The notes beneath the pieces were generated by a model, which was not told the origin of the DNA, made no database searches, and worked only from the letters and a program-made list of their open reading frames with translations. A stretch of DNA of 64,000 nt, from NCBI GenBank assembly GCA_002344975.1, contig DDUV01000102.1, forward strand, positions 1 through 64,000. The letters run 5' to 3'. Made by a program: the position numbers and the translations under genes. The stretch's first letter is position 1; each line of letters begins with the position of its first letter. Shown here in pieces: positions 10,701 to 19,276 of the stretch. This DNA comes from Saprospiraceae bacterium UBA2329. Lineage in GTDB: Bacteria > Bacteroidota > Bacteroidia > Chitinophagales > Saprospiraceae.

Positions 10701-12338
10701 GGGCGTAGCTTCAGGGTCGAACCAGTAGCACATCAGCCGGAGTTGTTTGGTACCCGGCGACACGATTACGGTATGAGTAACCATGCCTTGATGTGCCACA
10801 GAGCCTTCTATAAACCATTGATTTTCTATGGCTTTTAAAGCTCGTTTGCCGTTGGGCCTGCCATAGCCGTACTCGTAGTCGGGGCCGGGGCGTCCCAAGT
10901 CCTCCGCTGTGTTCATCAACACCGACTTGACGTGGGCAAAGGTAGGGTTGGCGCCTTCATAAGACAGGCGGAATGCCTGATATAAAAGCGCTGCAAGCCC
11001 TGCCACAGAAGGCGCCGCCGCAGAGGTGCCTCCAGCCAATTGGTAAGAATTGTCGGGGCCTGTACTGAGAATGCCCTGCCCCGGCGCGGCGAGTTCGGGT
11101 TTCAAAATGCCGTCATTGAGCGGGCCGCGGCTGCTGTTGATGCGGAGAGAGTCGTTGAAATACAAATTACCTATTGCGAGGGAATGTTTGGAGGCTTTTC
11201 TCCCGCCGGTGATGTTGCCGTAAACCGCGCCGTAATGATAACCGAGGGCGCCATATACTCCGCAGGATTGCTGCCCGCTATTCCCTGCCGAAAATACATG
11301 CAAGACATAGCGAAGGGTGAGGGTGAGCAGGTCTAAGTCCCTTGCAGCAGGAGTATAAACGCCGCCACAGCCCTCTCCATAAGAGGTAGAAGTGATGACT
11401 ACGCCGTGTTGTTGGAAGTTTTCGGCAGCCTGTGCAATGTGAGGATAATTGTTGATGTGATACAGATACAAGCCGGCCCCCGGCGCCATACCGATGCCAA
11501 GCGGATGGATGTTGCCGGCTCCAATAGCCAGGCCCACCGTCATGTCGCCATGAGAGCCTGTGTTGAGAGAGGTGTAGGGGTATACGCGCCCTTTGTTGTC
11601 TTGGTGTGATATGGTGCCGTCGTCGGCAATGGCCATTAAAATGCCGGCGCCATCTATGAAATGGCTGTTGATACCCCAAAACAACCGATGCGCCCTCATG
11701 GCTGTTTGGCCTGTAAGCCCTTCTGAAACAGGAAATTGGTCAATGGGCGCAATGTATAATACCCCCGGAAAAGAGGCCAGCATTTTGAGATCGCTTTGCG
11801 CAACCGTCAGCTCTGCTTTTCTTGGGAAAACTTCAATCGGGCCAAGCCCCAACGCCTCCAGGCTATCGGCCAGCATGGCGGGCGCTATGTCGTCATAAGG
11901 CAAAACCTGTACCCTGATTCCTGCGCTGCTCAAGGCATGTGGAGGATATTCCTGTCGGGCCAGTTCCGGCGATAACTTCCAGATGGGATGAGGTATCAAT
12001 ACGGATTTTACAAATGGGGGCAGGTCTGGTACCGGCATAGATTCGGGCAAACTCGCATACCAGGCATAGTCGGGTATATAGTGCAGCAATTGCACGTCCA
12101 ATGCGCTCAGCATCTGTAGTTGAGCGTTGTCGGGTACGTCTTCAAACTGTAACAACAGGTAGTGGCGCCCGTTAAAGGCTGTTTCCTCCAGCATATACGG
12201 AGTGACGGTAGCGGGCTTGAGATAAGCCGCATCCGGCGCGTTGCCGCTGTGGAAGCCGATTGTGTAGTTTTGTTGCCCTGTCAGGATCAAAGGGATGGCC
12301 AGACAAAGGCAAATCAGTGTGATTCTGCCAGTGTTCAT
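7731..12338 (-). CDS. T9SS-exported subtilisin (S8) with SprB and GEVED modules
   Basis: A 1535-residue secreted serine protease. A signal peptide is followed by a propeptide-like region to about residue 200. The S8 catalytic domain shows Asp239 (ADDG), His263 (GSHGDM) and Ser439 (GGTSAAAPSVAG). Downstream are a proprotein-convertase-type beta-sandwich (~510-640), an Ig/FN3-like region, SprB-like repeats (~935-1150, each with a YxWNTG-type core and GxYSVTVTD), two GEVED domains (~1160-1280 and ~1300-1430, each ending GEVEDYT), and a type A T9SS sorting domain (last ~80 residues, LYPNPANEKT, ending in the K-rich motif). The protein is therefore expected to cross the outer membrane by T9SS. A TATATTTG promoter box lies ~105 nt upstream of its ATG. 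Protease assignment is strong; target unknown. Confidence 0.9.
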   Translation of the reverse strand: MNTGRITLICLCLAIPLILTGQQNYTIGFHSGNAPDAAYLKPATVTPYMLEETAFNGRHYLLLQFEDVPDNAQLQMLSALDVQLLHYIPDYAWYASLPESMPVPDLPPFVKSVLIPHPIWKLSPELARQEYPPHALSSAGIRVQVLPYDDIAPAMLADSLEALGLGPIEVFPRKAELTVAQSDLKMLASFPGVLYIAPIDQFPVSEGLTGQTAMRAHRLFWGINSHFIDGAGILMAIADDGTISHQDNKGRVYPYTSLNTGSHGDMTVGLAIGAGNIHPLGIGMAPGAGLYLYHINNYPHIAQAAENFQQHGVVITSTSYGEGCGGVYTPAARDLDLLTLTLRYVLHVFSAGNSGQQSCGVYGALGYHYGAVYGNITGGRKASKHSLAIGNLYFNDSLRINSSRGPLNDGILKPELAAPGQGILSTGPDNSYQLAGGTSAAAPSVAGLAALLYQAFRLSYEGANPTFAHVKSVLMNTAEDLGRPGPDYEYGYGRPNGKRALKAIENQWFIEGSVAHQGMVTHTVIVSPGTKQLRLMCYWFDPEATPNASQTLINDLNIGLLTPSGTTVLPWVLSTAAHIDSITRPAYRGVDRVNVMEQITIDSPQPGVYQLRVHGYLVPRGPQDYVISYFLEDQELAITYPAGNEGLVPGETEVIRWDALGNTGTFTLEVSTDSMANWQTITTQIPAHQRYYEWPVPNSVTGRAFVRVRQGNTSATSAAPFNIIGLPDFQIRSDGEYMARIYWPRVPGANRYTVYAMGERYMEVLGQTADTVFTFPAQINQENWYSVQAGHSSGITGRRAVAKPYLHLPCQAGVQLTIMFDQFPAETRWEIRSQGGGIVSQGGPYTGFTPHSVITEAVCLPYGCFQLIVYDGYNDGLCCQNGQGFYQLRTAGGTLLASGSQFTSSDTRQFCLNNPGSPLAISVFAQQHVSCYGGTNGIARVTANQGSGTYYYLWSNGATTPVISNLMAGVYSVTVTDGLTQSTSSVVITQPQPIGLMMDADPVPCSGSAGGNVSASASGGTPPFSYVWNTGHSGGQVSGLPAGNYSVTATDSRGCTKSDQIIVTQPGALVLSATTSPASNGNNGSVHVGIGGGVAPFQFAWNNGLTTNPITGLTPGVYSVTVTDANNCSTTLSANVPGPSSNFCAAQGVNTSFEHINSIQVGGLQNNSGNNGGYWDFTAMSTNMTGGATYQVALQPMYAATQYTEYWRIWIDLNRDNLFDESTELVFSAAAQGLVQGSFTLPTNYTPGPARMRIAMKYGSHASPCGNFPYGEVEDYTVILQAPPTTTYCASQGASTVHEWIQGVQIGSMTNESGPNGGYADFTGMTISAVAGGALQFALTPGFYNNFDGEHWRIWIDFNRDGDFSDPGEQIFSSNQSNTVIQGTMYLPASATPGPTRLRVTMRWNAYPGPCDAFAWGEVEDYTLVIANNLIGGGSSHNLRSQEGASSEAVGDIRLYPNPANEKTTLYFHSKQSGTAVLEINDLSGKLLKRRQEELVPGDHLWELPIDGLVPGAYLINVRTPERTYQEKLVVLQGF

Positions 12339-12442
12339 AAGTGTGTGATTGCTGTTTTTGGCCTCCCAGCTGCTCGAAAAAAAATCAGTATGTGTTGTAT
12401 TGGCGGATTGGTCAGGATAAAGTCGTTCCTGTATAAGTAGTG

Positions 12443-12450
12443 CAAATATA
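12443..12450 (-). promoter_or_regulatory. Bacteroidota-type -7 box upstream of the subtilisin gene
   Basis: TATATTTG on the minus strand matches TAnnTTTG. It lies in an AT-rich stretch; no TTG was found at the -33 position, so support is partial. It would give a leader of about 95-100 nt. Confidence 0.45.
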
Positions 12451-12521
12451 TATGCTTATTTTTTATAAATCATAATTTATTACATAAAAATGTGGTTTGT
12501 TAACATTTGTAAAATTGTAAG

Positions 12522-14192
12522 TTATTCATAACCAGCATTTTCGGAGCTATAGATACTGACGTACGGATCGCTGAATGTTGGCTTTCGGTTCTTGGTAAGA
12601 TCAAAGGGTTTATCAATGATGATGTAGTCGAAGCCGGAAATGCTGTCGGCACTCATGTACAGCGGAGGGAAATTGCGTTGCTGTTTCGTTGGTTCAAAAC
12701 CCCGGATGCGCAATTCAAACAGCAAATTGGTATCAAAAGTGCGGGTGTTGAAGTAATAGCTATGCGGCCCGGCAATTTCCTGATTGATCTTGTGGTATGT
12801 GGTGTTGTACTGCTCGAACTCGCCGATTTTTTGATGAAAATTCCACAATGACCAGACTTGAACGATCAGCAAAATACTCATCAACACGGAGCTTGGCACA
12901 CGCTGCAAATGTGCTGCCCAGGGTATCAGTGCCATCACCGGAATCACTAAAGCATACCAGGCAAAGGTGCGGCTGAAGGGTATGACGGAGTGCAACAATA
13001 GCAATAGCCAGGGGGCGAGCGCAAAAACGATGCCCATTTTGGTATGAAAACGGTCGCGCCGGAGCGCCGCCAACAACAGACTGCCCAGCATCAGAGCCGC
13101 CGGTATGTAAAACGGCATTCCGAATACATCCTCCAATGCTCCGGCAAAAAACTCAGGCAGCCGTGTAAATACCTCGCTGCGGCTGATGGGCTGCACGAAT
13201 GGATTGGCCGCCAGCGCTTTAATGCCGCTGAACAGGACTGCCGGCAAATACAGAATGGCCACCGTCACTGCGGTGGCGAGGTTGGCATACATCTGACGCC
13301 GCCATCCGCCGGGCTGCTGCCAAAAAATCCATGCGTTGAGCGCCAAGACCGGATACAAAAACGAGGGCATGGTGAAAAAGCCGCCGATACTGCACACGGC
13401 CCACATCGCCCAGTGCCGCAGCCGCCCGCCCTCCTGCAAAATGAGAAAGGAAGCATACCAGCCGCCCATGAAAAATAGATTCACCAAAGCATAACCCCTT
13501 GACATACAACTGTAATAGAGGCTCATAAATACCACGGAACCAATACCGACCAATGCCAACGCCGCCGCATCCTTGTACCGGCTGCGCATCATCTGCCAGG
13601 CTAATACCCAAATGCCGATGTTGACGAAAATAGAGGAAATGCGCAGCGCCGTCAGCACGCTGAAGCCGGGCAGGTAACGGGTGAAATTGGTGATGAGGGA
13701 GTGCAAAATATGGTTGTTGGGCACCGGGTAGTAAGCCAATGAAACGATGGGCGATTTGGAGGTGAAATTGAGGTAGGTCCAGGCTTCATCGTAGTTGACC
13801 GGCAGGGTGAGGGCATAATAAACGGAGGCAGCCACGGGCAATATCAGCAGGTATTTGGCGGGCGAGGCAGCAAATGAAACAATGGTTTGCCTGGTGCTCT
13901 GGAGCGCGTAGCGCAGGCCGGCGGCAGGGTAGGGGAGCCAGATATTGACAAAACGAAAAGCGATGCCGAGCGCCACTCCGAACAGCAGCAGAATACCGAG
14001 CAGCGCCCAAAACTTGCCGGGCGGAAAGGCTGCCTCAATTTTGTGGGCCTTGTCGCTCTGCCCGGCCAGATGAGCAATGAACTGAATGGCCTTGTGATGA
14101 CCAGCCACAGCGCCGGCCATGGCCGCGGCAATGCAGAACAATGCTGCGACGGCAACGGTATAGCGGGTGATGGACGGAAGATGTAGGCGCAT
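12522..14192 (-). CDS. GT-C-fold membrane glycosyltransferase (GT39/ArnT-like)
   Basis: A 556-residue polytopic inner-membrane protein with about 11-13 hydrophobic segments. The first large periplasmic loop holds N-Y-D135-E136-A-W, the acidic pair expected of GT-C enzymes that use polyprenyl-phosphate sugars (GT39/GT83 relatives). After the last membrane span there is a soluble tail of ~100 residues. The family transfers a sugar from a lipid carrier to a protein, lipid or polymer outside the cytoplasmic membrane. An extra ~60-residue amphipathic N-terminal region precedes the canonical part. It stands between the subtilisin and the small 117-residue gene, with no glycan-assembly cluster nearby, so the acceptor cannot be predicted. 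Confidence 0.75.
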   Translation of the reverse strand: MRLHLPSITRYTVAVAALFCIAAAMAGAVAGHHKAIQFIAHLAGQSDKAHKIEAAFPPGKFWALLGILLLFGVALGIAFRFVNIWLPYPAAGLRYALQSTRQTIVSFAASPAKYLLILPVAASVYYALTLPVNYDEAWTYLNFTSKSPIVSLAYYPVPNNHILHSLITNFTRYLPGFSVLTALRISSIFVNIGIWVLAWQMMRSRYKDAAALALVGIGSVVFMSLYYSCMSRGYALVNLFFMGGWYASFLILQEGGRLRHWAMWAVCSIGGFFTMPSFLYPVLALNAWIFWQQPGGWRRQMYANLATAVTVAILYLPAVLFSGIKALAANPFVQPISRSEVFTRLPEFFAGALEDVFGMPFYIPAALMLGSLLLAALRRDRFHTKMGIVFALAPWLLLLLHSVIPFSRTFAWYALVIPVMALIPWAAHLQRVPSSVLMSILLIVQVWSLWNFHQKIGEFEQYNTTYHKINQEIAGPHSYYFNTRTFDTNLLFELRIRGFEPTKQQRNFPPLYMSADSISGFDYIIIDKPFDLTKNRKPTFSDPYVSIYSSENAGYE

Positions 14193-14238
14193 GAGGGAAA
14201 TTATTTGCTCACCATAGCAGGATGAACCCCTACTAATT

Positions 14239-14592
14239 TCAGCGCTTCATTTGAGCCAATTCGCCCATCAAATAAAGCCGCTCGGCACTTTTGGATTCCA
14301 TAAAATCAGTAAGCATAAGCATTTCCTCCCTTTCTCTCTCAGATAGGGTATCTGCCTGTTGCTTTCTGTTTAATTGTCGGTACCGGCGAACAGTGGAAGC
14401 TGGAATAATTTCCTTTATCAGTTGGAGAAGTTCCTTTTCCCGCTCAGTTTCAGCGTAGTCGCTTCTGGACGAAAGCAATTGATGGATGCGATCTGATACC
14501 AATTTCAGGTCTCCTGTTTCCAATGAAGATAAACTGCTCACCAAGTCGTCTAACCCTACTTGAACTCCTTTGCGAATTTCTACTGCCGGCAT
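14239..14592 (-). CDS. small conserved coiled/helical protein, function unknown
   Basis: A 117-residue soluble, highly charged, predicted all-helical protein. The segment YRQLNRKQQADTLSEREREE followed by a short helix ending MGELAQMK resembles a small family I recall from cyanobacteria and Bacteroidota, where such genes often sit beside an HNH endonuclease or PIN-type partner (recalled, unchecked). No such partner is adjacent here. The start was set at the second in-frame ATG because a complete promoter (TTG, 20-nt spacer, TATTTTTG) lies 18 nt upstream of it and would fall inside the longer version. It could be an orphan antitoxin-like protein, but that is speculative. Confidence 0.6.
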   Translation of the reverse strand: MPAVEIRKGVQVGLDDLVSSLSSLETGDLKLVSDRIHQLLSSRSDYAETEREKELLQLIKEIIPASTVRRYRQLNRKQQADTLSEREREEMLMLTDFMESKSAERLYLMGELAQMKR

Positions 14593-14609
14593 ATTGTCTA
14601 TGTTTTGTG

Positions 14610-14640
14610 CAAAAATAATGGATATGAACGATATATGCAA
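14610..14640 (-). promoter_or_regulatory. Bacteroidota-type promoter
   Basis: On the minus strand TTG (14640-14638), a 20-nt spacer and TATTTTTG (14617-14610) match the -33/-7 pattern. The box ends 18 nt before the ATG of the 117-residue gene and fixes its start. Confidence 0.6.
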
Positions 14641-14673
14641 GATTCTTGCGGCAACCTGCCATTGGCATTTTTT

Positions 14674-17600
14674 TTAAAATTTCACCAATCGTTGTCTGCT
14701 GACATGCCCCCGCCCGTCATAAAGCCCCAGCCAGTACAGTCCGGCGGGCAAGTCCTCAATGCTCAACTCATGCCGATCTCCGGAAGGCCATACTTCCTTG
14801 CGCAGCAAGCGACCCTGTGCATCGAACAGCCATACCTCGCGGGTGCTGTGCGGCATATTTTCCGATAAAGTCAAGGTGATGAAATCGCCGGCGGGATTGG
14901 GGTGCAGGCTGAAAACAGAAGGACAGCGTCCGCTCAGATGGCGGATAACGGAATAGGATTTCCGACCGTCAAAATCATTTTCCGCTATGCGGTAATACGC
15001 TTTTGTCGAGCCGATCTCCGTGTCGGTAAACGAGTATGCGGAGGCCTGACCACGAGCCGCTACCCGCCCGATGGTCGTGAAATGCCGCCCGTCGAAACTG
15101 CGCTGTACCTCAAAGTGGGAAGCGTTGGTTTCTGCGCCTGTTCGCCAGTTCAATACCACCGAACAACCATCTTCCCGGCCTTCAAAAGCCACCCATTCTA
15201 CCGCCAGCACGGGGTTCACCGTCACCGGCGGCGTGTAGCAATGTATGTTGCTGTTCAGAACGCTCCACTTGGGCGCGGGCGGATTGCTGCCGTCGTGGTT
15301 GATGTCTTCCAGTGCGCCCCATGAGCCATAGATGGATTCTCGAACAGAAGCCAGTGTGAACGCCATTGCCAATGAGGAACCCCAGCGGCGCAGGCTGTCC
15401 AATACTTCGTTGTACAGCAGGGCAATGTTGGGATCAATTTGGGCATCATAAACGGCTTGCTGGAAGGGCACGGTAGCCGGATTGCTGGTCATGTGTTGGC
15501 CGCCTTCGTATTCCACCACGCCTTTGCCGTACATTTTGGCATCCCGGTACTGTTGCCGGAAGGCGGAAGCGGCAGTTCTCCAGTTGCTGATGCTGCAATC
15601 CAGCACGTCTTGCGGTGTGACGATAGAGCCTTCGCAGGCGCTGCCGGAGTAGCCGAAGTACCAGGTGGGCGATAGGAAATCGAAGCCGTCTTTGATGTAG
15701 GCCATCATTTGCTGGCTGATCCAGGGATTGACGGCCTGCGTGCCGAGTACGCGCTTCACACGGCCGCTCTGAGCGCCGAACACCTGCGTCCAGATGTCGA
15801 AAACGCGCTTGCTGAAATACGCATATTTCTGAGGATGAGACAGATGTGCCGGCCCGTTGTCGTTGACCCAGTGGGCCTGTGAGAACTGCCAGTTCCATAC
15901 CTCGTTGGAATATTCGAGATAAATGTTTGCGCCGGCGTGCAGTTGATTGCGGAACAGCGTCGCCATTTGGGTGATGTAGTTTTCCGAGGCCTGGTGCGGT
16001 ACGCAAATCCAGACATCTTTTTGGAGGCGGTTGGCCAAGGCGATCATCCATTCATACGCTACGCCGTCGCCTTCGCCCATGGTATGATGGTCGGGGTCGG
16101 TTCGCTGCGACCACTCGCTGAGTTCGCTGCCGTTGGTATGCCCCCAGTCCATGAAACGCAAGGTGGTGAAGCGGTTCACTTTTTCCAAAAATACGTCGTA
16201 GAACGGGTCGCTGAGGTCGTCGGTTTCATGCGCGGCCCTCAGGATTCTGATGTTGCGAATGTGATTGCCCGACTGCGAGGAGGTGATGTGAAACCACTGA
16301 TTGCCCTCACCGAACAGTTGGAAAGCGATTCTGCCCGGCGTGTTGGACGAAACGGTGACCGAGCCTTGCATGCTGATGCTGCCCGCGCCGTCGTAGAGCA
16401 AAACGTACTGACCGGGCGGCAAATGCCCATCGGCAGAAATGACGCAACGCACGATGCTGGCGCCGCGCGAGGTAGTGTAAGGGAGTTGAGTAGGATAGCC
16501 GTTGGCATCCACCGGAATTTGCGACATCACGCCTGAATTCCAGGGGCCGCCGGAAGCATCCGCGGAGAAAAACTCTCCGCTTTCCAACTTGAGATTTTTA
16601 AACGGCCGGATTTTGTTCCAATATGGCGTACCGTCTAAATTCACGCCCAATTGCAGGTCGCAGAGGTTGGGTATCCAGCCGGGCTGTTGCGTGGCGTCGG
16701 TGAAAACCTGCAGGCTGAACACATCCTGACAGCCGTTGGCGCCGCTCACGGTGAGGGTGTAGCTGCCGGCAGAGAGGTTGTTGAACTGGCCGCTGCTTTG
16801 ACTGATGTTGAGGCCGCCGCTGCCTGTGAGTTGAAACTGGCTGCCGTAGGAAGAATTGCAACTGATGCCGCCGTTGTTTTGTCCCGGTGATGCCGGACTG
16901 CTCAAGGCCACCGCCGAACCGCAGGGGAATTGCCCGTCGGCATCCCGCACCACGATCCATTGCGCGCTGCCGGACTGGTCGCCACAGTTGTCGGTCACGG
17001 TGAGCGTCACCTGATAGTAGCCCGGATTTTGGAAGGTATAGCTCGGATTTTGGGCGCTACTGCTGCCGCCGTCGCCGAATTGCCATTGCCGGGAACTGAT
17101 TGTCCCGTCGGCATCCGAAGAGGCGCTGCTGTTGAATTGCACCTGAAAAGGCGCGTTGCCGTCGGCGGCGCTGCTGGTGAAAGAGGCCACAGGTAGTTGA
17201 TTGACAAACACATCGGCATCGGGAGTGGCGCAGCGGTAAGAGGCTGCCATGCGGATTTCGTCCAAGCGCCCGTTTCCGGCACTGCTGCCCGCATAAAAGG
17301 CCATTGCTGTGAGAGAGAGCGGCGTTTGTACCGCCTGCACCAAAGTCGGCGCCGGCTCGGTATCGCCCAAGTCGGCGGGGTTGACATACAGGCTGATGGT
17401 GTGCTGGTTATTGGAGCCGAAGGCAATTTTCATCACCAACAGGCTCGTCGTGCCGATGCTCACGGGTACGGTCGTCTGGTAGTAATTGTCCTCCACGCGC
17501 AAGGTCCAGTAGCGGGTACCTCCGTTGTCGGAGTGCGAGCCGAAATAGCCCATCGCCACCCGGTTTTGATGGAAATACCAGGGGATATTGCTGCGGTGCA

Positions 17601-18033
17601 GGCCCAGCCACACTTCTTCGTTGTTGTTTTGGTCTTTGCTCAGCAAGGCCGCCACATACAGATCGCGCCCGGCTAAGCCGATGCCGTCGTTGGACAAAAA
17701 ACTCGCGAACGGCCCTCCGGCAGAAACGTCTATCATGCGCCCGGCGGTGAGGTAGGATCGCGAACCCGATGCTGCCGTACCGGATGTTTGCAAGTCACTG
17801 TAAGTCAGTCCGGTACCGGTTGTCTGGTAACCCGGTACATCGGTGTTGTTGCCTTGCACATCCCAACCCTGCGACCAGCCGCTGCCGCCTACCTGCGCGT
17901 GCAGGGGCGCATTCGCCGGGTATTGAAATCCTTCATAGGCCATGATGAAACAAGCGCCGGGGCAGCCGCCCTGTGCCTGCGCGACAGCAGCGTAAAATAG
18001 GACGGAGAGCAGGGTGAGGATGCGTGTGAACAT
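14674..18033 (-). CDS. secreted PKD and TIM-barrel protein with T9SS tail, candidate clan-A glycosidase
   Basis: A 1119-residue exported protein. Order: signal peptide (AAVAQAQ), an N-terminal lectin-like beta-sandwich (~25-270), a PKD domain (~283-365, with FGDGG and VTLTVTDNC), a SprB-like module (~370-450), a large domain (~455-905), an Ig/FN3-like domain (~930-1030) and a type A T9SS tail (~1040-1119, HPNPAGDF). The large domain looks like a TIM barrel: YLEYSNEVWNW places an Asn-Glu pair (N710-E711) as in clan GH-A acid/base sites, and VVEYEGGQH (E841 or E843) could hold the nucleophile. Similar proteins are usually annotated only as cellulose-binding or hypothetical. Glycosidase function is inference. 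It is a single gene with no CAZy neighbours. Confidence 0.7.
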   Translation of the reverse strand: MFTRILTLLSVLFYAAVAQAQGGCPGACFIMAYEGFQYPANAPLHAQVGGSGWSQGWDVQGNNTDVPGYQTTGTGLTYSDLQTSGTAASGSRSYLTAGRMIDVSAGGPFASFLSNDGIGLAGRDLYVAALLSKDQNNNEEVWLGLHRSNIPWYFHQNRVAMGYFGSHSDNGGTRYWTLRVEDNYYQTTVPVSIGTTSLLVMKIAFGSNNQHTISLYVNPADLGDTEPAPTLVQAVQTPLSLTAMAFYAGSSAGNGRLDEIRMAASYRCATPDADVFVNQLPVASFTSSAADGNAPFQVQFNSSASSDADGTISSRQWQFGDGGSSSAQNPSYTFQNPGYYQVTLTVTDNCGDQSGSAQWIVVRDADGQFPCGSAVALSSPASPGQNNGGISCNSSYGSQFQLTGSGGLNISQSSGQFNNLSAGSYTLTVSGANGCQDVFSLQVFTDATQQPGWIPNLCDLQLGVNLDGTPYWNKIRPFKNLKLESGEFFSADASGGPWNSGVMSQIPVDANGYPTQLPYTTSRGASIVRCVISADGHLPPGQYVLLYDGAGSISMQGSVTVSSNTPGRIAFQLFGEGNQWFHITSSQSGNHIRNIRILRAAHETDDLSDPFYDVFLEKVNRFTTLRFMDWGHTNGSELSEWSQRTDPDHHTMGEGDGVAYEWMIALANRLQKDVWICVPHQASENYITQMATLFRNQLHAGANIYLEYSNEVWNWQFSQAHWVNDNGPAHLSHPQKYAYFSKRVFDIWTQVFGAQSGRVKRVLGTQAVNPWISQQMMAYIKDGFDFLSPTWYFGYSGSACEGSIVTPQDVLDCSISNWRTAASAFRQQYRDAKMYGKGVVEYEGGQHMTSNPATVPFQQAVYDAQIDPNIALLYNEVLDSLRRWGSSLAMAFTLASVRESIYGSWGALEDINHDGSNPPAPKWSVLNSNIHCYTPPVTVNPVLAVEWVAFEGREDGCSVVLNWRTGAETNASHFEVQRSFDGRHFTTIGRVAARGQASAYSFTDTEIGSTKAYYRIAENDFDGRKSYSVIRHLSGRCPSVFSLHPNPAGDFITLTLSENMPHSTREVWLFDAQGRLLRKEVWPSGDRHELSIEDLPAGLYWLGLYDGRGHVSRQRLVKF

Positions 18034-18158
18034 GATTTTGAGAAGCGGAGATTGGTTGATTGATGGGGCAAAGAACGGGGTAATTTTTCATTTTTTTGGA
18101 AATCGTGGTTACAACTCATTACACGCATCGCGCATCTTGTTGTTTAAAAAATGATCAA

Positions 18159-18764
18159 ATGAGAATCGCCGTGATTGCTTTATTTACCATGTTGCTGATT
18201 GACAAAGTAGGATTTACTCAAAAAACGCTTCCGCCTTTACCACCGCCGCCGCCTAAGATAGGAGCTTACGACACAACGATTCTACAAGGTTATATCGCTG
18301 AGAAAATCGCATTGAAAGAGCGGGAGGAAAAATTGGTTGCTGCTCTGTTGGCGGAAATCAGAAATACCGCGCATCCTGAACTGAAAGAAAGGCTGATTCT
18401 ATTACTGGGGGATTTCGATAATGAGGAGGCAACCAGATTTTTGGTAAATAACCTCACCTACCGGAGCAGATATGTAGAAGAAGGAGGCGTTGAGGCTTCT
18501 TTCATGCATTTACCCTGTTTAATGGCACTTATATCAAAAAAATCCTTACATGCTTTACCTTTCATTGAGGAGTACCTTCGAGAGTGTCGGACAAACAGAG
18601 AAATAACCTTACTTTATATGGTGTTGTCTAATTACATCGTCAAACTTAGGTTGGATATTAGGTGGATTAAAGAAATGACACCAAGTGTACCTGAAAATAC
18701 CTGTAAAGAGAAAAATGTAGAAAGATTGATCAGTCATTTAAAACAAAATAGGTTCATTCGATAG
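18159..18764 (+). CDS. hypothetical exported protein, HEAT-like helical
   Basis: A 201-residue protein of unknown function. The chosen ATG opens a signal peptide (IAVIALFTMLLIDKVGFTQ) followed by a proline run LPPLPPPPP; a longer frame with an upstream ATG lacks a sensible leader. The mature part is Leu/Glu-rich and helical, with a HEAT-repeat look (HPELKERLILLLGDFDNEEATRF). The gene is visibly more AT-rich than its neighbours, which suggests recent acquisition or weak constraint. It is divergent from the PKD/TIM-barrel gene and convergent with the next small gene. Confidence 0.6.
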   Translation: MRIAVIALFTMLLIDKVGFTQKTLPPLPPPPPKIGAYDTTILQGYIAEKIALKEREEKLVAALLAEIRNTAHPELKERLILLLGDFDNEEATRFLVNNLTYRSRYVEEGGVEASFMHLPCLMALISKKSLHALPFIEEYLRECRTNREITLLYMVLSNYIVKLRLDIRWIKEMTPSVPENTCKEKNVERLISHLKQNRFIR

Positions 18765-18785
18765 ACGCTGAAAGACACATATTTT

Positions 18786-19151
18786 TCATAACAACCTCCT
18801 ATGAAAGCGCAACAAATGCTGCGGGTCGCTTTCGTTGTACAGGCAGAGAATGAGCGTGCTGCGTTTGCGGGAATCGGTGGGGAAAATGATTTTCACCGGA
18901 TTGTGAACATAGCCGTTGTCTTCAAACAGGAGGATTTGGCGATTGCGCGTCGGCAGGCGGAACTTGGCCAATTCGCGGGCGTCGCGGGGCAGGGGCACGT
19001 CGCTGTAACCCTCTTCCTTTAAAAACTGGCAAACCATAGCATAGCTCTTCTCTAAGGTGGAGCCGGAAAAAACGGTTTTGTATTCGTAGCCGTCGCATTC
19101 TCCCCCCATGTAGTCGGAGCCTGCCGGGGGGAAATCATCTCGCAGTGCCAT
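18786..19151 (-). CDS. hypothetical protein, 121 residues
   Basis: Unrecognised cytoplasmic protein with no signal peptide or membrane segment and mixed alpha/beta composition. Notable segments are a central SYAMVCQFLKEEGYSDVPLP and a C-terminal part rich in hydrophobic strands (TLILCLYNES). Codon use resembles the neighbouring housekeeping genes, which supports it as a real gene. It lies about 125 nt downstream of the histidine-kinase gene's stop on the opposite side of a spacer, and convergent with the exported HEAT-like gene. Confidence 0.55.
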   Translation of the reverse strand: MALRDDFPPAGSDYMGGECDGYEYKTVFSGSTLEKSYAMVCQFLKEEGYSDVPLPRDARELAKFRLPTRNRQILLFEDNGYVHNPVKIIFPTDSRKRSTLILCLYNESDPQHLLRFHRRLL

Positions 19152-19276
19152 ACGCTTTAGTGCTATTTTGTAAACTGCTGCAAAGGTAATTTCAAAGTTT
19201 ACTTTTGAAAATGAATCCTTTTTCTTTTAGAAAGTCAGGCCAACCGCCGGCGGCCAATAGCCATAAGCCGATACCG

